Assembly (NCBI GenBank): GCA_028583405.1
Contig: CM053261.1
Coordinates: forward strand, 17,525,325 to 17,589,324
Direction: 5' to 3'
Source: Pogonophryne albipinna
Taxonomy: Eukaryota > Chordata > Actinopteri > Perciformes > Artedidraconidae
Length of the DNA stretch: 64,000 nt
Made by a program: the position numbers and the translations under genes. The notes under the pieces are model-generated. The model had not been told where the DNA came from. It worked only from the letters and a program-made list of their open reading frames with translations, and ran no database searches. Below, piece after piece: positions 19,012-31,828 of the stretch; positions within the stretch are counted from its first letter, which is position 1, and every line of letters begins with the position of its first letter.

Positions 19012-19689
19012 TTCATTTCATAAAAGCAGTAGATTAGCGTGATGTATAACGAAAGCCCTATAACGTTGAAAGATCAAGTATTTTTAAGAAATACATGTCA
19101 GAAAATGACATTATATTGCATTTTCGGGCATTAAATTAACATCGAACAACTTCAGTTGCTTGTGGGAGTGCATCCTATCATTCTGTCTCTTCCTGTTTGT
19201 CAGTTATTTTTTCTCATTTTCACTTTCCTGAGCTGTTGCCTCGCCTGTCTGCCTCTCCGTTTTCACTGTTCAAACAGCAGAGAAAATCTCTTGAATACAA
19301 ATGGCTTCCTCCTTCAGCTGAAGTGACTGAATTCATGGACTTTTCGTAGTATAGATTTCATGAAAAATTCAGCAGAAAAATAAAATGTTATTATTCTGTA
19401 CTCATCTATTATTTTTAAATACAGCCCTCTACTGGCAGTAAAAACATGTATACTGTACGAACACACATATAGCGTTGTTAAAGGACCTACAGATGCAGAG
19501 AGTTAATATGTTTGTGTACTCATTCTGTCTGATAGCACTATTCATAAAACGTGTGCTACATTAGGCGCCCCCCCCCCCACTTCTTCATTTGCGCAGCTTT
19601 AGCAGGAGCTGATCAGTGACTCCATTCATTCTAGGTCAATTTGGGCAGTGTGCTTGATAGGGCCGTTTCATTACACACTTCCTTCCTGT
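19011..19689. other. unassigned sequence
   Basis: AT-rich non-coding DNA with a C10-type run near 19566. Nothing else is recognised. Confidence 0.45.
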
Positions 19690-20290
19690 CTGTCTGTCTC
19701 TCCGACTCTGGGGAGAAAACGGAGGGCAGGGAGGGGGAAAAAGAAAGGAACAGGAGGAGTGAGTAAAGGAAGGATGGGATTAAAGGGGGTCTTTGGGTGA
19801 AGGGAGAGAGAAAAAGCGATAGAGAAGTTAGAAACAAGAAATGACCAGAATGAGGGAGATGTAAAAAGGTTTACAGTATGTGGGGAAAAGAGGGAGATAA
19901 GTGCAATATGATGTGGTGTGGTGTGGTGGGGGTGGAGGGTGAGAGATTAGGAAGATAGAAATCAGGATGACATAAAAGGAATGAGAGACGGTGAAAAGGG
20001 TTGAATGGCAGGATGTGGCTGATTGAGATAAGAATAATGGAGCCATAAGGTAGGACATGAAAGGCTAAAGAAACATGGTGAAATAGTCAAGAATAGAATC
20101 AGCAGTGGGCGAAATAAAAGAGGGAAACTGAGAAGGAGAAAAATGTAAAAAGGTGGGGACGTAAAGGCAGGAAGGAAGGGGAGGGTTGAATGAACAAGGG
20201 TGAGGGTGTGAAGGGAGAAAGAGTGAGAGAATGGAAAGAAAGGGGTGAAGAGAAGAAGACAAGAAGAGCCTGAGGAGCCACGGCCACATT
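19690..20290. repeat. 600-bp purine-rich tract
   Basis: The plus strand is overwhelmingly A+G (GGAAGG, GAGGG, AGAAAG words) with few pyrimidines, except for scattered T. It is not a simple tandem repeat. Frames through it give Pro/Ser/Leu-rich low-complexity peptides and are not convincing genes. Such tracts can form triplex (H-DNA) structures. Confidence 0.75.
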
Positions 20291-21233
20291 CATCATTACT
20301 GTCTTTTTCTCACTTTATAATAAACGTTTTTTTAATTAATATTAAATCAAACTTTACCTGGCCATAGGAGCAGGTCTCGTTACTAGATTCATCTAAATTC
20401 ATTGATACTAAATTAAGCATAAATGATGTAGAATTCATAAAATCATATTTCCTGCACTTCTGAAATCCCCAGTCTTTTCCAAGGCCACCTCCATTGAAAC
20501 CACAGATTAAGATTTACCAAAAAACATAATTGAAATCACTGTAAACCCTTTTTTTTATAATAATGAAGGTTTGATTACAAGAGAAAGTCGATTTGGGGAT
20601 AAAATAGCACAAAAACATGTTTGGATGGTTACTGGATGCAAATCAATAAGCACCATGTTTAAAAAATATAACGTCAGAGGAAACCCCTCATAGAAACCAA
20701 CATCGCCATCTCGCACTGTATGTGTCATGACACTTTTCTGAGGTGTGACAGCTCACTCTGTTTTTACAACACTCTCTTCTACAAGATCCTGCCTCCTCCC
20801 TTTATATTCTGCTAAAATGTCCTAGGGTTCAACTGTAACAGCCATAGTTGCTAACAAGCAAGAAAGAAATGAACTGTAGAGAAAAGACAGGAAAATAAAA
20901 CTCAACTCTGACCTGGGGTTTAGTCTTTCTCAGCAATAAGGTCACTTTTTACTTAAGTGTTAAATTGAACTTGGTGCCAAATGAACCAAAACACTATATC
21001 CGCAGCTATATCCAGGCAAGCTAGTCTATGTGTGACTTTGTGTGTGTGTGTGTGTCTATGTGTGACTGTGTGTGTGTGTGGGGAACGCATTAGATTGAAA
21101 CAAGGCGGCATGAAACAAAGGAGGAAGAAGAGAGTGAGAAAGATATTCAGCATCAACTTTTCCCCTTGGGATTGGTCGCCATGGCTACGGGAGCATTTTC
21201 AGCTGAACGTGGGACAACCATAAGGAAGAGTGA

Positions 21234-21268
<35 letters not shown>

Positions 21269-22287
21269 GCACACACAGACAGAGAGATAATATGGCTGCA
21301 GTGATATATTGTCATTGCACATTGTTACTGTACTCCGAGTAAAAAAAAAGAAAAAGCATATCCTCTAAACCCGACTGTCATCTAAGCTACACATTCAGGC
21401 GCAGTCACAAAAACACAACTCCCTTTTATAGCATTGCAGCTTAGTAATCAGGAGATACTTGATCACCAACAGAAAACACGTAAGACTGCAGGGAAAGCAG
21501 TGACGAGCTCCGATGGAAAACAGAGACCAATGAGAACAAACAGCATCGAGCGATTATAACGTCTCATCTTACAACCAGACAATCAGACTCCATCTATATT
21601 TCAAAAGCTACGGAAAACTGTGACAATGGGCCGTCATGATCTAAGATTAGTGGAGGGCACCTTTAATGAGGAGGAGGGCACACAGCGATCGTGTTTCCGT
21701 GCTGGCAGGCAAACTGCGGTATCACCTGAAGGCAATTTGTCCGAATTCTGTAACAAACCGTGAGGGAAGAGTAATCGAAGTTGTGCGTAAAATCCTGTTT
21801 TCTTAGAAGTGAATTTCATTGAAATCTCAAATGACGTTTTTTTTTTTTTAGTGGACACAGTGTCATCTTTCAAGTTACAGCTTGTCATTGTAAGGGTCTG
21901 ATTGATAAGCAGCCACAATAATGAATAAATACAAATATTTCTTTACCTAATTGATAACTGCTTTTCATTTATTTGAAAAGTGCCAATAATTCTCTATTGT
22001 TACTCCCTTATATCAGCAGTTTGTTTATGATTTTAACTGTTTCCGAAAACAGTGAGTGGCACACATTTTGCTCCACACAGGAGTGTCTCTGTTGTTCTCT
22101 GCAATAGGTTTGTCAATATTTGCATAACCTCCAGCAAATGCTACTGGTGTTGATTTATTTATGGGGACTAAAGGAAAGAGACTTGTAAGGGCTGGTTCTG
22201 CTTGACAGTGTTGTCATGGACCTACAACGTGTGTGTGTGTGTGTGTTCAGGGGATTGAGTGAACGTCAGTGAGAGAGTGTGTGAGCA
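20291..22287. other. unassigned sequence
   Basis: Non-coding DNA. It includes TG/CA runs near 21040-21080 and at 21235-21265. No gene is recognised. Confidence 0.45.
21235..21265. repeat. short (CA)n microsatellite
   Basis: A 31-bp AC run, followed by degenerate CA units. Confidence 0.95.
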
Positions 22288-22332
22288 CGAGAGGGAGAGA
22301 GGGAGAGAGGGAGAGAGAGAGAGAGAGAGAGA
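22288..22332. repeat. (GA)n microsatellite
   Basis: GAGG/GAGA units becoming a pure GA run at the right end. Confidence 0.93.
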
Positions 22333-22739
22333 TGCGCTCTGCTGCGCTCACTGACAAAGTCACTGCTTTCTCAAGGACACTGCGGCTAAGGGGCAAGAAA
22401 GAGAGAAGGAATGACACACAGGAAGAGAAAGCAGAACGAATGAATAAAAAGACAAAGACATTCAGTGATACAGGGCTGAGTAAGATAAAGAAAGAGGCAG
22501 ACAAATAAATAAAAAATGAGAGTTGAAAAGGCAACAGTTTAAAAAAAAGTGTGACTAAAAGAAGAGAGGCGATAGAAGGAAGGGGGGGGGGCTATGTTTC
22601 TGTTTGAAAGTGAGAATATTTCTTGTTGGGAAAACACATAAGTTGTACACTGCGTGGAGTAACCCTACACTGTTTGACTTATTACTTTGCATGTTTAAAA
22701 TACTATAGAAACCAGGGCTACATCAAAATATATATTATA
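22333..22739. other. unassigned sequence
   Basis: Purine-rich at first, then AT-rich. It contains a G9 run near 22585. No feature is recognised. Confidence 0.4.
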
Positions 22740-22925
22740 TATCTTACTCTCTAGTTTATTTCTATTTGTAATTTGAGATGTTGAGAATTGTTTATTTCTA
22801 CTTTTTTAATTTGTTATTATTTGCAATGCCTTGTTTTGTTTATGCTGCTTCAACAAAACATGTTTTCCCAAATTGGGATTAACAAAGTACATCTTATCTT
22901 ATCTTACTTACTTACTTTATCAAGT
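22740..22925 (+). mobile_element. LINE-type 3' tail
   Basis: The segment passes through 'atgctgcttcaacaaaaca' and then TTTTCCCAAATTGGGATT, ending in repeated ATCTT units. The inverted sequence at 31264-31410 has the same order of words, so two copies of one family are present on opposite strands. Only the 3' untranslated tail is retained. Confidence 0.65.
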
Positions 22926-23748
22926 GATGTATCATTTCTTTAGTTTAATTAGTTAATGTATTTATTATAAACAAAAACTAAGTGAAGAAATTGTTGTTCA
23001 CAGTTGACCAGAGCTCAAATCCTGTATGTATTTTGACTTCAAAATAATCTTGTGATAAAATATCTTCTTTAAAGTTGTTTTAATGATTCTATATTATTTG
23101 TATTCTAAATGTCATCCAATAACAAATGAGCATTGACACCAACAGGTGACCTCAGACAACCCAGAGAGCCGCTGAGCAGCAGCAGCAGACATGTTGTACT
23201 TGCATCAGGCACACTGAGGAGCTTTTTCTGCCTGGTTCCATCTCACTAGCGATCCACTTAAACCTCGACAGCAATTCATTATTTACACATAAACACACAG
23301 ACCCCAAAACAATCCCGCTGAGATGACAGTGTGGAAAGCTGCTGGGCGAATTGCATAAAAACGACTTAACAGTCACAAGCAGACAATTAAGGAAAGCAGA
23401 GAGTGAACTCATCAACCGCTCGGACCACCGCTCCTGACCAGCTGTGATCAAAAGATGGTTGTAACCTAAATGCATCCTCAGTGCACGTCTGTAAAACTGA
23501 GGGCAGACCACAGAAGGTTCATGTTTTATTCAGATGGACTGAAAGGAAAGGCAGAGATACATGCAAGTGAGCAGATCTAATAGTGAGCGAATAGCAGGGT
23601 ATGAGAGCCAGTAGATTTGGATGTTACAAAAAAAATGAAGTCGTAGATTTTTCTGGTTGATTTGGCTGCTCTGTAAAGAAGACCCTCCAACAGCAGCCCA
23701 GATACAGCATGCAGAAATATAAATATACGAGTTATTCTTTTCACTCAC

Positions 23749-23843
23749 CTCCCTCTGTCCTCTAATGGCTTTATCTGCCCACTTCTCTTTCAGCCTCTGT
23801 GTCTGTCTGGAGTCGCGGTGTCAGAGCAGGCAGGGTTCAGTAC
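23749..23843 (-). other. possible untranslated or alternative exon
   Basis: On the minus strand a pyrimidine-rich acceptor (CCTTTTCGTCTTCTCAG) is followed 95 nt later by a strong donor, GGGAG|GTGAGTG. All three frames of the complete 95-nt block contain a stop, so it cannot be an internal coding exon as drawn. It could be a 5'-untranslated exon, or a shorter coding exon starting at a later AG. The last 24 codons before the donor are open. It lies on the same strand as the exon candidate at 47.4 kb, but no link can be shown. Confidence 0.18.
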
Positions 23844-26800
23844 CTGAGAAGACGAAAAGGTCAGAGGTCAGTCCCCATTAGCGTGACAGCATTTAAGGAT
23901 CATGTTCAGCTTGACTTCAGGCACACGATGACCAAATGACGACAAAATGAGGTGCGATAAAGGATAGGCTTGTGTTCTAAATGCAAAGAATTGACTGCGC
24001 ACATGGCACTCATACTAACAAAAGCATGTGCACACACAGACACACTCCACTGTTATCCAAGAGAAAACAGACACTAAAAGACAAGAGATTCAGAGACCTC
24101 CGTCAGGCAAGTGCGTGGTTTAATTTGTTTGCGATAAGAGTCATTATTTTTGCCTTGAGGTATAACTGATTCACTTATAGCTGACCCTCATTGTTGTATA
24201 AGTGTTCCTTTCCTTCCTGAAAACATCACCAGATGGAGCAGCGGAGAACAAGTGAGGGCAGAGCGAACAGGACGTAGGGATCAAGGAGCTAGCAAATAAT
24301 AAATATTGTTGGTAAAGGAAGCACGGACAGAAGTAAGGAAGAGATCATGAGAAGAATCAGACATTGAAACGCAGTGTACAAAGACTCAATGACCAGAACA
24401 TTGAGACCCTACCCCTGCAGAGGAAGTGGGCCCTCCCTTTCCTATTTGCATATTTGCTGCTACATAAATTCAAGCATGCAACATCAATATCATTTCCATA
24501 TTTTGCTTCCCGTGCAGACGGATTATAGAGAGTAAGTCTGTCACAAAGAGCATTGCATCACAACATTTGAGAGAATGCTGCAGTTTATTCCCGTGGGACG
24601 TGTTTGGCTTGGAGAAAAGCTGCCAATTAGCTTGTCCCCAAAATTCCCACAACTTTTTAAAGCTTGTCGGCACTTGCTGCTGGCTCATTCTTTACTTATA
24701 AATGTCCAGCATGCCTAAGGAAAGTTGCGTATTTAATTAACTTTAATGGAAGTCTGGCAATAAATACCTGCAGCGACAAACGACTTTCAGTTTGAAATGG
24801 TATAAAACAAAGAGAAGCCAGACATCTTCATTCGAGAGGCTGATAACAGCCTTTTCAGACATGTTTGCTTTAAAAGATTTTTTTGTCAATCGACCAATCA
24901 AGTAGTCGACGATCCATTTTAGCTTAGCTTACTCTACTCTCAATGAACCCCCCTATCATTGTTCTAACTACCTAACCACCTTTTCCATAGTCATTTGAAA
25001 CCTTGCTATTAAACCAAGCTACAGTAAAACTTTAGAACAACTTGTGAGCTACTGGCTGCCTCACTTTTGAATCTTTTTTCACATTCTACTTTCTGAAAAT
25101 TAGTATAATTAGGTTTTGTTTTGTTAGATTGGCCACGGTGTCCTCTTTCTCTTATTAGCTAAAACATCTTAAGGCCATTACCGGATAACAAGCTGCAGTC
25201 ATTAAATAATCTTGTAGGGTTTATTTTGCACTTTGTAAATCAATTAGCACGCCTCTGCTTGCTGGACTAGTGCTCTCCTCATAATGTATGAGTGGAGTTA
25301 GAACATTTCTGCCATAATCCTTCATATACGGTGCATATCAACGCCTGAAATACTATAAATAACACCAACACTACGTGATGTCCCTCCCTGTGATGTCTGA
25401 CAGTGTTGATCCTGAAAAACCTGAAACAGCGAACAGACGGCGGTGCACCCTCCTACAAATATGAGACACAGCCAAGAAAATCAAAGCAGAACAAATCTAC
25501 AGTATTGCTTTGTGTTGTCACACCTTGTATAACAGAGCATAGCTGAGATGGGTGTTGGTTGGTGTAATGGATGAAATGTCACGGTCCTTCAAGACAAACT
25601 GGTTCCCAGTCCCATTCTGATTGCAAGTCTATTCACAACTCTGACACATAAATCAGACTTAGAAACACAATGCGTACAATACAACACAATACATCTTCCT
25701 GTAGAACTAAACCTGTGTGGAATAAGTGTAAAACATGATAGCATCATTACCATGATCAAATATATATATATTATGTCTTTATATACTCGTTCTGCTAAAC
25801 TCTAGTCAACTCTTTAACTCTGTATAATGTCTAGACTGTCACTGACTCATTCCCTTTTATCATATCATTGTCAGTCCTGTGTGCTTTGTTAAGAGAATCC
25901 TTGGACAAACCGCTGGCAAACAAGATGTGACAAGAGAGGGTGAGAATAGTATTTTGGAGGGTGGTGAGAGTGGTTGCATGTATTGTCTTTGTCGGACATT
26001 TTTAAAACAACATTTATTTTTATTTTTTATTGGACTGTGACCCAAAACTATGACTGGTGCAGTCTTGCAGCAAAGCAAGAAGGTAAGGAGCCTGTAGATT
26101 CAGAGCAGACCAAAAAACGAATTGACCCAAAAACAATTAAAAAAGAACGGAGAGAGAGATACATTTCATGCCAAAGATTGATCCTCATGCATTTATGTTA
26201 GTCAGCAATCTGTTGTAGCAATCTGTCATTGATAATGACAGATATGCCATCATCATTATTCAAAATGGATTCGTCATATGAATCAGATCACCAGCAAAAC
26301 TGCTGTACAGGAAGCCACACTGAATTGTATATATAAAGATAATCTTTATCTCGCGATATATCACAGAAAGCCGAGCAGATGTATGAGGTAGAGGTAAAGT
26401 ATGCAATGCAGATTAGGTTTGGAACTCATTTTCAAGCCTCTAACAGGCGGGGTGAATCGGTTTATGGATAATATCAAAAAAAAAACTCATATCACAGGTT
26501 TCTGCTTCTTCCCTCTGCAGCAGAGCAAAGAAAGAGAGAGGTAATAATAGAGACGTACTGTCAGATAATAGTCTCCAGTGACTGACACGTGTTCTCAATA
26601 GAGCGCTCACGAGAAAAGAAAACCAAACCTTCAGCCAACAGCATTATCCAATTTACCGACCCTTCACATCTCATTTGTAAACTATTACTGATAGTGAGGA
26701 ATAGGAAGCAAGGTGTCAGACGGAGGAGCAGTGGTGCAATGGAGCACACACAAAGACATCATTTTATGCTGCAGTAGGTGTTAAAAGAACCTGACTCGGG

Positions 26801-28127
26801 GCATAAAACACAATCCAAAAGGAATTGAGCTTGTTAGTGACAGATTGCACAGGAGTGTCACTGCCATTGTTTGTAATGAAGGAAGCTGGGAGAAATGTAG
26901 GTGAAAACTCACATTTGGGAATCATTTAAACCACACACAAACATGGAAATGTACAGAAAAACATGGGTTTACACATGCCATCATTAACAGCTAATGTGTT
27001 CTTGTATATCCATGTGACGATGTATTTAGGCTTGCGCATTCTGTTTCTGCATGAGCCCCATCAGCTCGAAGAGGGAAAGCCGGGCAGAGAACCTTCACGT
27101 TGGCAGAGTTTTATGCTCAGATTCTCGGGAGAGCGCAGGTGCCTCCACAATACCTGAATCACTCTGAGAGAGCACCATCAAAGGGGCTGTTTAATCAGCT
27201 TGAGCCCTCACACTGTAATGTGTGGCCATGTAGCCATTAGCCAGACAAGAAGCAGGCAGCTAGAGCCAATAATAATAAACTTAATGAAGTGTGAAGAGGT
27301 GGATGTAAAGCAAAGAGGTTTTAAATCATTGAACATGTTCAAAATCTTCTACCACCTTTTTTACACTAAAACTGTAGCACATGTACGTCTGTAAAGAAAT
27401 GCTCAGGTGTCCTGCACTACCTCACTGTTACCCATTATCTTTACGATGTGTTGTCGCCAACCAATTACATTTCTTGGTTTAACTCCAGGCCTAATTATAA
27501 TCCTGAAGCTAATCACAAAATGCTGGTTATCTAGTCATTTCTGTATCAAAATGTTAATCAGATTATTTGATTAATTTGGCAGTCAGTGAAAAATGTGCTG
27601 ATTGGGAGTTTCTTTAGCTTTGAGCCTGAGTGAGATTGACGCAACATGGGAAGCACATTAGCTGATCCCACTGTGAAACATCAAAGTGCTTTCAGAAGAA
27701 AATATAATTCACCATGACGTTTAATTCAAAATTAGTTTTGCTATTCAATTTGCAGAATACAATTTAAAATGACAATCCCTTTTTAATTCTCATACTCGCT
27801 AATAGTAATTATGATGCGAGGGGGTATGCCTAACCTCGTTCTCGATTTAAAAATATGACATGTAATCCTAATCCAGATAATCTCCGGTAGAATCATTCTC
27901 ATTATAGTGATGCTCTAGCATACATGCTTCTGACACCAATGTGTGTGAGAGTGTGTGAGTATGAGTCCGTGCATTTACTATCCCAATGTGCAGGTGAGCA
28001 GACCATTCAAAAAGTGACCGAAATAAAGTGTAAAACCAGTCAGGTTGCAGTACATAGAGAAGCACTTACCTAAGAGGAAGAAAGCTCTCTTAACCCATAA
28101 TGCACTAGCACACACACACATGTATGG

Positions 28128-28153
28128 CACACACACACACACACACACACACA
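28128..28153. repeat. short (CA)n microsatellite
   Basis: A 26-bp CA run. Confidence 0.95.
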
Positions 28154-29076
28154 GGGTGGAGGAAGCTCTGGAATTGCTTCTCTATTTCCCGTATGAAGCA
28201 GGTTGGGCCATAGATCTCCACTGACTTAGCCTTGGCTTTGGAAAACCAATCAGGAAACAACTAGAGGGTGAAAGGTGAGATGGGCTGCTGCTGGATGGAG
28301 TGTGAGGGCGGGGGGGTGGGAGGTGTAGCGACGAAAATATCTGACTTTTATGCAACATCCATAAAATCCATGTTTGCATGTCTTCAAAAACAGCAGTTAA
28401 ATCTAGATTCTCACACTTCTAATGCAATGTGAAGCGGTAGAGTGTGAGGCGAGGGGGGGGGGAGGAATGTGGGAGGAAGGTGAAAAGGGGGAAGTGGAGA
28501 CAGAGCGAGAGGTGGCAGGGAGTTTCAGGTGCAGCCTGTTGTTCTTCATTCTTGTGTGGCCAACAGTAAAAGCAATTTAAGCGTATACAGGTGCAACCAC
28601 TCCAGAGTAATTTGCTGCCGACTGCATTTCTTTATTCCTCAAAGAAGTGTTCAGAGGAATCAAATAACCCCGTCTTGTGAAAGAAATGATCTCGGGAGCA
28701 GTTCATCATTTTGAGTTTGAGGATAAACCACTTATCTATTCCAGTACACGCATCAAAAGAGAAATAGGCTACAAATGAGACGACTATACTGCAGAAACAT
28801 TATGGAGAATGTCTGTGAGTGCTACTGCTGTTAGCACACAGCCATAGATCAAGGACACACATAGCTTCAATATTCAAATAAAACCTCCAAATTCTCTGAA
28901 GGCCCAAAGCCAAATTAGAAAAGGAATGATTTCAATTTAGAAAGCGAGACAATGTAATGCCATTTTATCTTTCCACTATTGATCATAGGGTCCTCTGCCC
29001 TCTGTTCTGCCAAAAGAAGTGAAACAATAGATGCCATCTGTGCCAAGGGGTGCAGCAACTTTTCCTTAGCTTTTCT

Positions 29077-29129
29077 AACAGAATGGATATGGCTGCCTGT
29101 ATACCACGGACAGCCATATTCATTCTGTT
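29077..29129. other. 53-nt near-perfect hairpin
   Basis: The arms AACAGAATGGATATGGCTG and its reverse complement pair at 18 of 19 positions around a 15-nt loop. The pairing does not continue outside the arms. The stem is shorter than a typical animal microRNA precursor, so this may be a MITE remnant or chance. Confidence 0.5.
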
Positions 29130-30329
29130 GGAGTTATTCAGTCTATTCAAGCAGAGCTGGTAAGACACCGAGACAGGGCTTTAATACAAACTGAACGAAC
29201 AAAGTATGTCACACAATGTTATCAACTACCAGTTTATACATTCATACACAAAGTCAGCAAACACACACACAGTCATTGGTTGTGTTTTGACATCTACAAA
29301 GACACTTCTGTTCAACATCAATAAGACCCCCTCTATGTTTCCATACAGCTACAGCAGTTTATCGGCACAAAGGCGTGGGTCCTTAAAATCACAAATGAGT
29401 CTCCATTCAGAGCTTATTGAACAGTAACACATTCTGCAGCAGAATGCACACAGAGGACCCTGTCTTGAGGGTCCTTTGTGTGGTTGAATTGATAGATCCT
29501 GTATTCAAGTAGATCGTTATATAACTGAAAAACTGAATCAATTACTTGATAAACAGCAGACTTACTATTTTGACATTGATTGAATTGTTGACATTTGAAA
29601 TATCTTTGCTGGTCGGACAAAACAAGCTAAGGTGTCACCTATTTTCTACCATTTATTATGAAATGATTAATCGCTAAATCAAGGAAATGGTCAACCGATG
29701 AATTGATGCAAGTAAAGCAAATAGGTAAGAAAACAGACTTATAGAGGCTGCTATGAGATAGATAATCAGTAACGGTTGATCGAACTCTCAGTGACGCATA
29801 CACTGCCTCTGGGAGCGCTCCTCTAAAGGCTAAATAGGAACATATGCCTGACTTCCAGTGAGACCTTCTGCTTGTATGGTCTATTTGATGTCATGGTTAC
29901 TCTGCGGGTGCTTTGTATCTCCCCAGTGAAGTGGTTCATTTCATTCAATTAGTAATGCAAGTGTGTGCAACCAATGGATGCAACTCCCAGTGTTTTTCCT
30001 GGTTTATGGACCGTGTTTCAGTGAGTAGATGCTGTGCTCGCCCAGATCTATCACAACAGCTGGACAACTGAAAGACCGCTCAAACAGAACATGAAGGAGG
30101 CGGACAGACAGGAAGGGGGGGGGGGGGGTGAGGAAGAGAAGTCTCCCCTACTCTTGTGTCAACAAACTCAAGCACACGCACACTAAATGACACAAAGTGA
30201 CAAAGTATTGCCCCTAGGCTTCAGCTCTTAACAAATTCAAGCTTTGCCCAATCATTTCCATTCTCTCCGGGTTGCCATAGCTACAGCCTGCCCCCCTTGT
30301 CTGTACTTTTGGAAGGGTGAGACTTCACC

Positions 30330-31263
<934 letters not shown>

Positions 31264-31410
31264 CACAGTTTGAAGCTAAGATAAGATAAGATGGTACTTT
31301 ATTGATCCCAATTTGGGAAATTGTTTTTGTTGCAGCAGCATAAAAGGCATTTTACAATAAAACAAAACTAGAAATAAACAAGAAAAGATAGAACAAATAT
31401 ACATGTTGAA
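31264..31410 (-). mobile_element. LINE-type 3' tail (inverted copy)
   Basis: It starts with AAGATAAGATAAGATGG and continues ACTTTATTGATCCCAATTTG. Read on the minus strand, this is the same tail as 22740-22925, including the 'atgctgctgcaacaa' segment. The 5' end of the tail is approximate. Confidence 0.7.
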
Positions 31411-31500
31411 TTTGACAAGATATTATATATACAAATATATATACATAAATATATGACATGGAATATTAATATTATACTATCACGATTCAGCATAGAAGGG

Positions 31501-31502
<2 letters not shown>

Positions 31503-31589
<87 letters not shown>

Positions 31590-31660
31590 TTCAGAAGTGT
31601 TCTTCTGGATGCACTTCTGTAGATGTCACCTTGCAAGAACACCACACAGCTGTATGTGTA

Positions 31661-31692
<32 letters not shown>

Positions 31693-31828
31693 TGTGTGTG
31701 TGTGTGTGAGTGTGTGTGTGTGTGTGTGTGTGTCTTCAGAAGTGTTCTTCTGGATGCACTTCTGTAGATGTCACCTTGCAAGAACACCACACAGCTGTAT
31801 GTATGTGTATGTGTGTGTGTGTGTGTGT
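31503..31828. repeat. TG arrays with an exact 70-bp intervening duplication
   Basis: Three TG arrays (about 31503-31588, 31653-31733 and 31803-31828) are separated by two copies of one 70-bp sequence, at 31588-31657 and 31733-31802. The copies start 145 bp apart and look identical. The middle array carries TA and GA interruptions that the first array lacks. Confidence 0.95.

Noticed and set aside
20065..20296. Pro/Ser/Leu-rich frames on the minus strand
   Set aside because: They are the translation of the purine-rich tract and have low complexity.
26500..26545. Possible 20-nt micro-exon between CCCTCTGCAG and GTAATA
   Set aside because: Too short to support without transcript data, and its sequence is a simple purine repeat.
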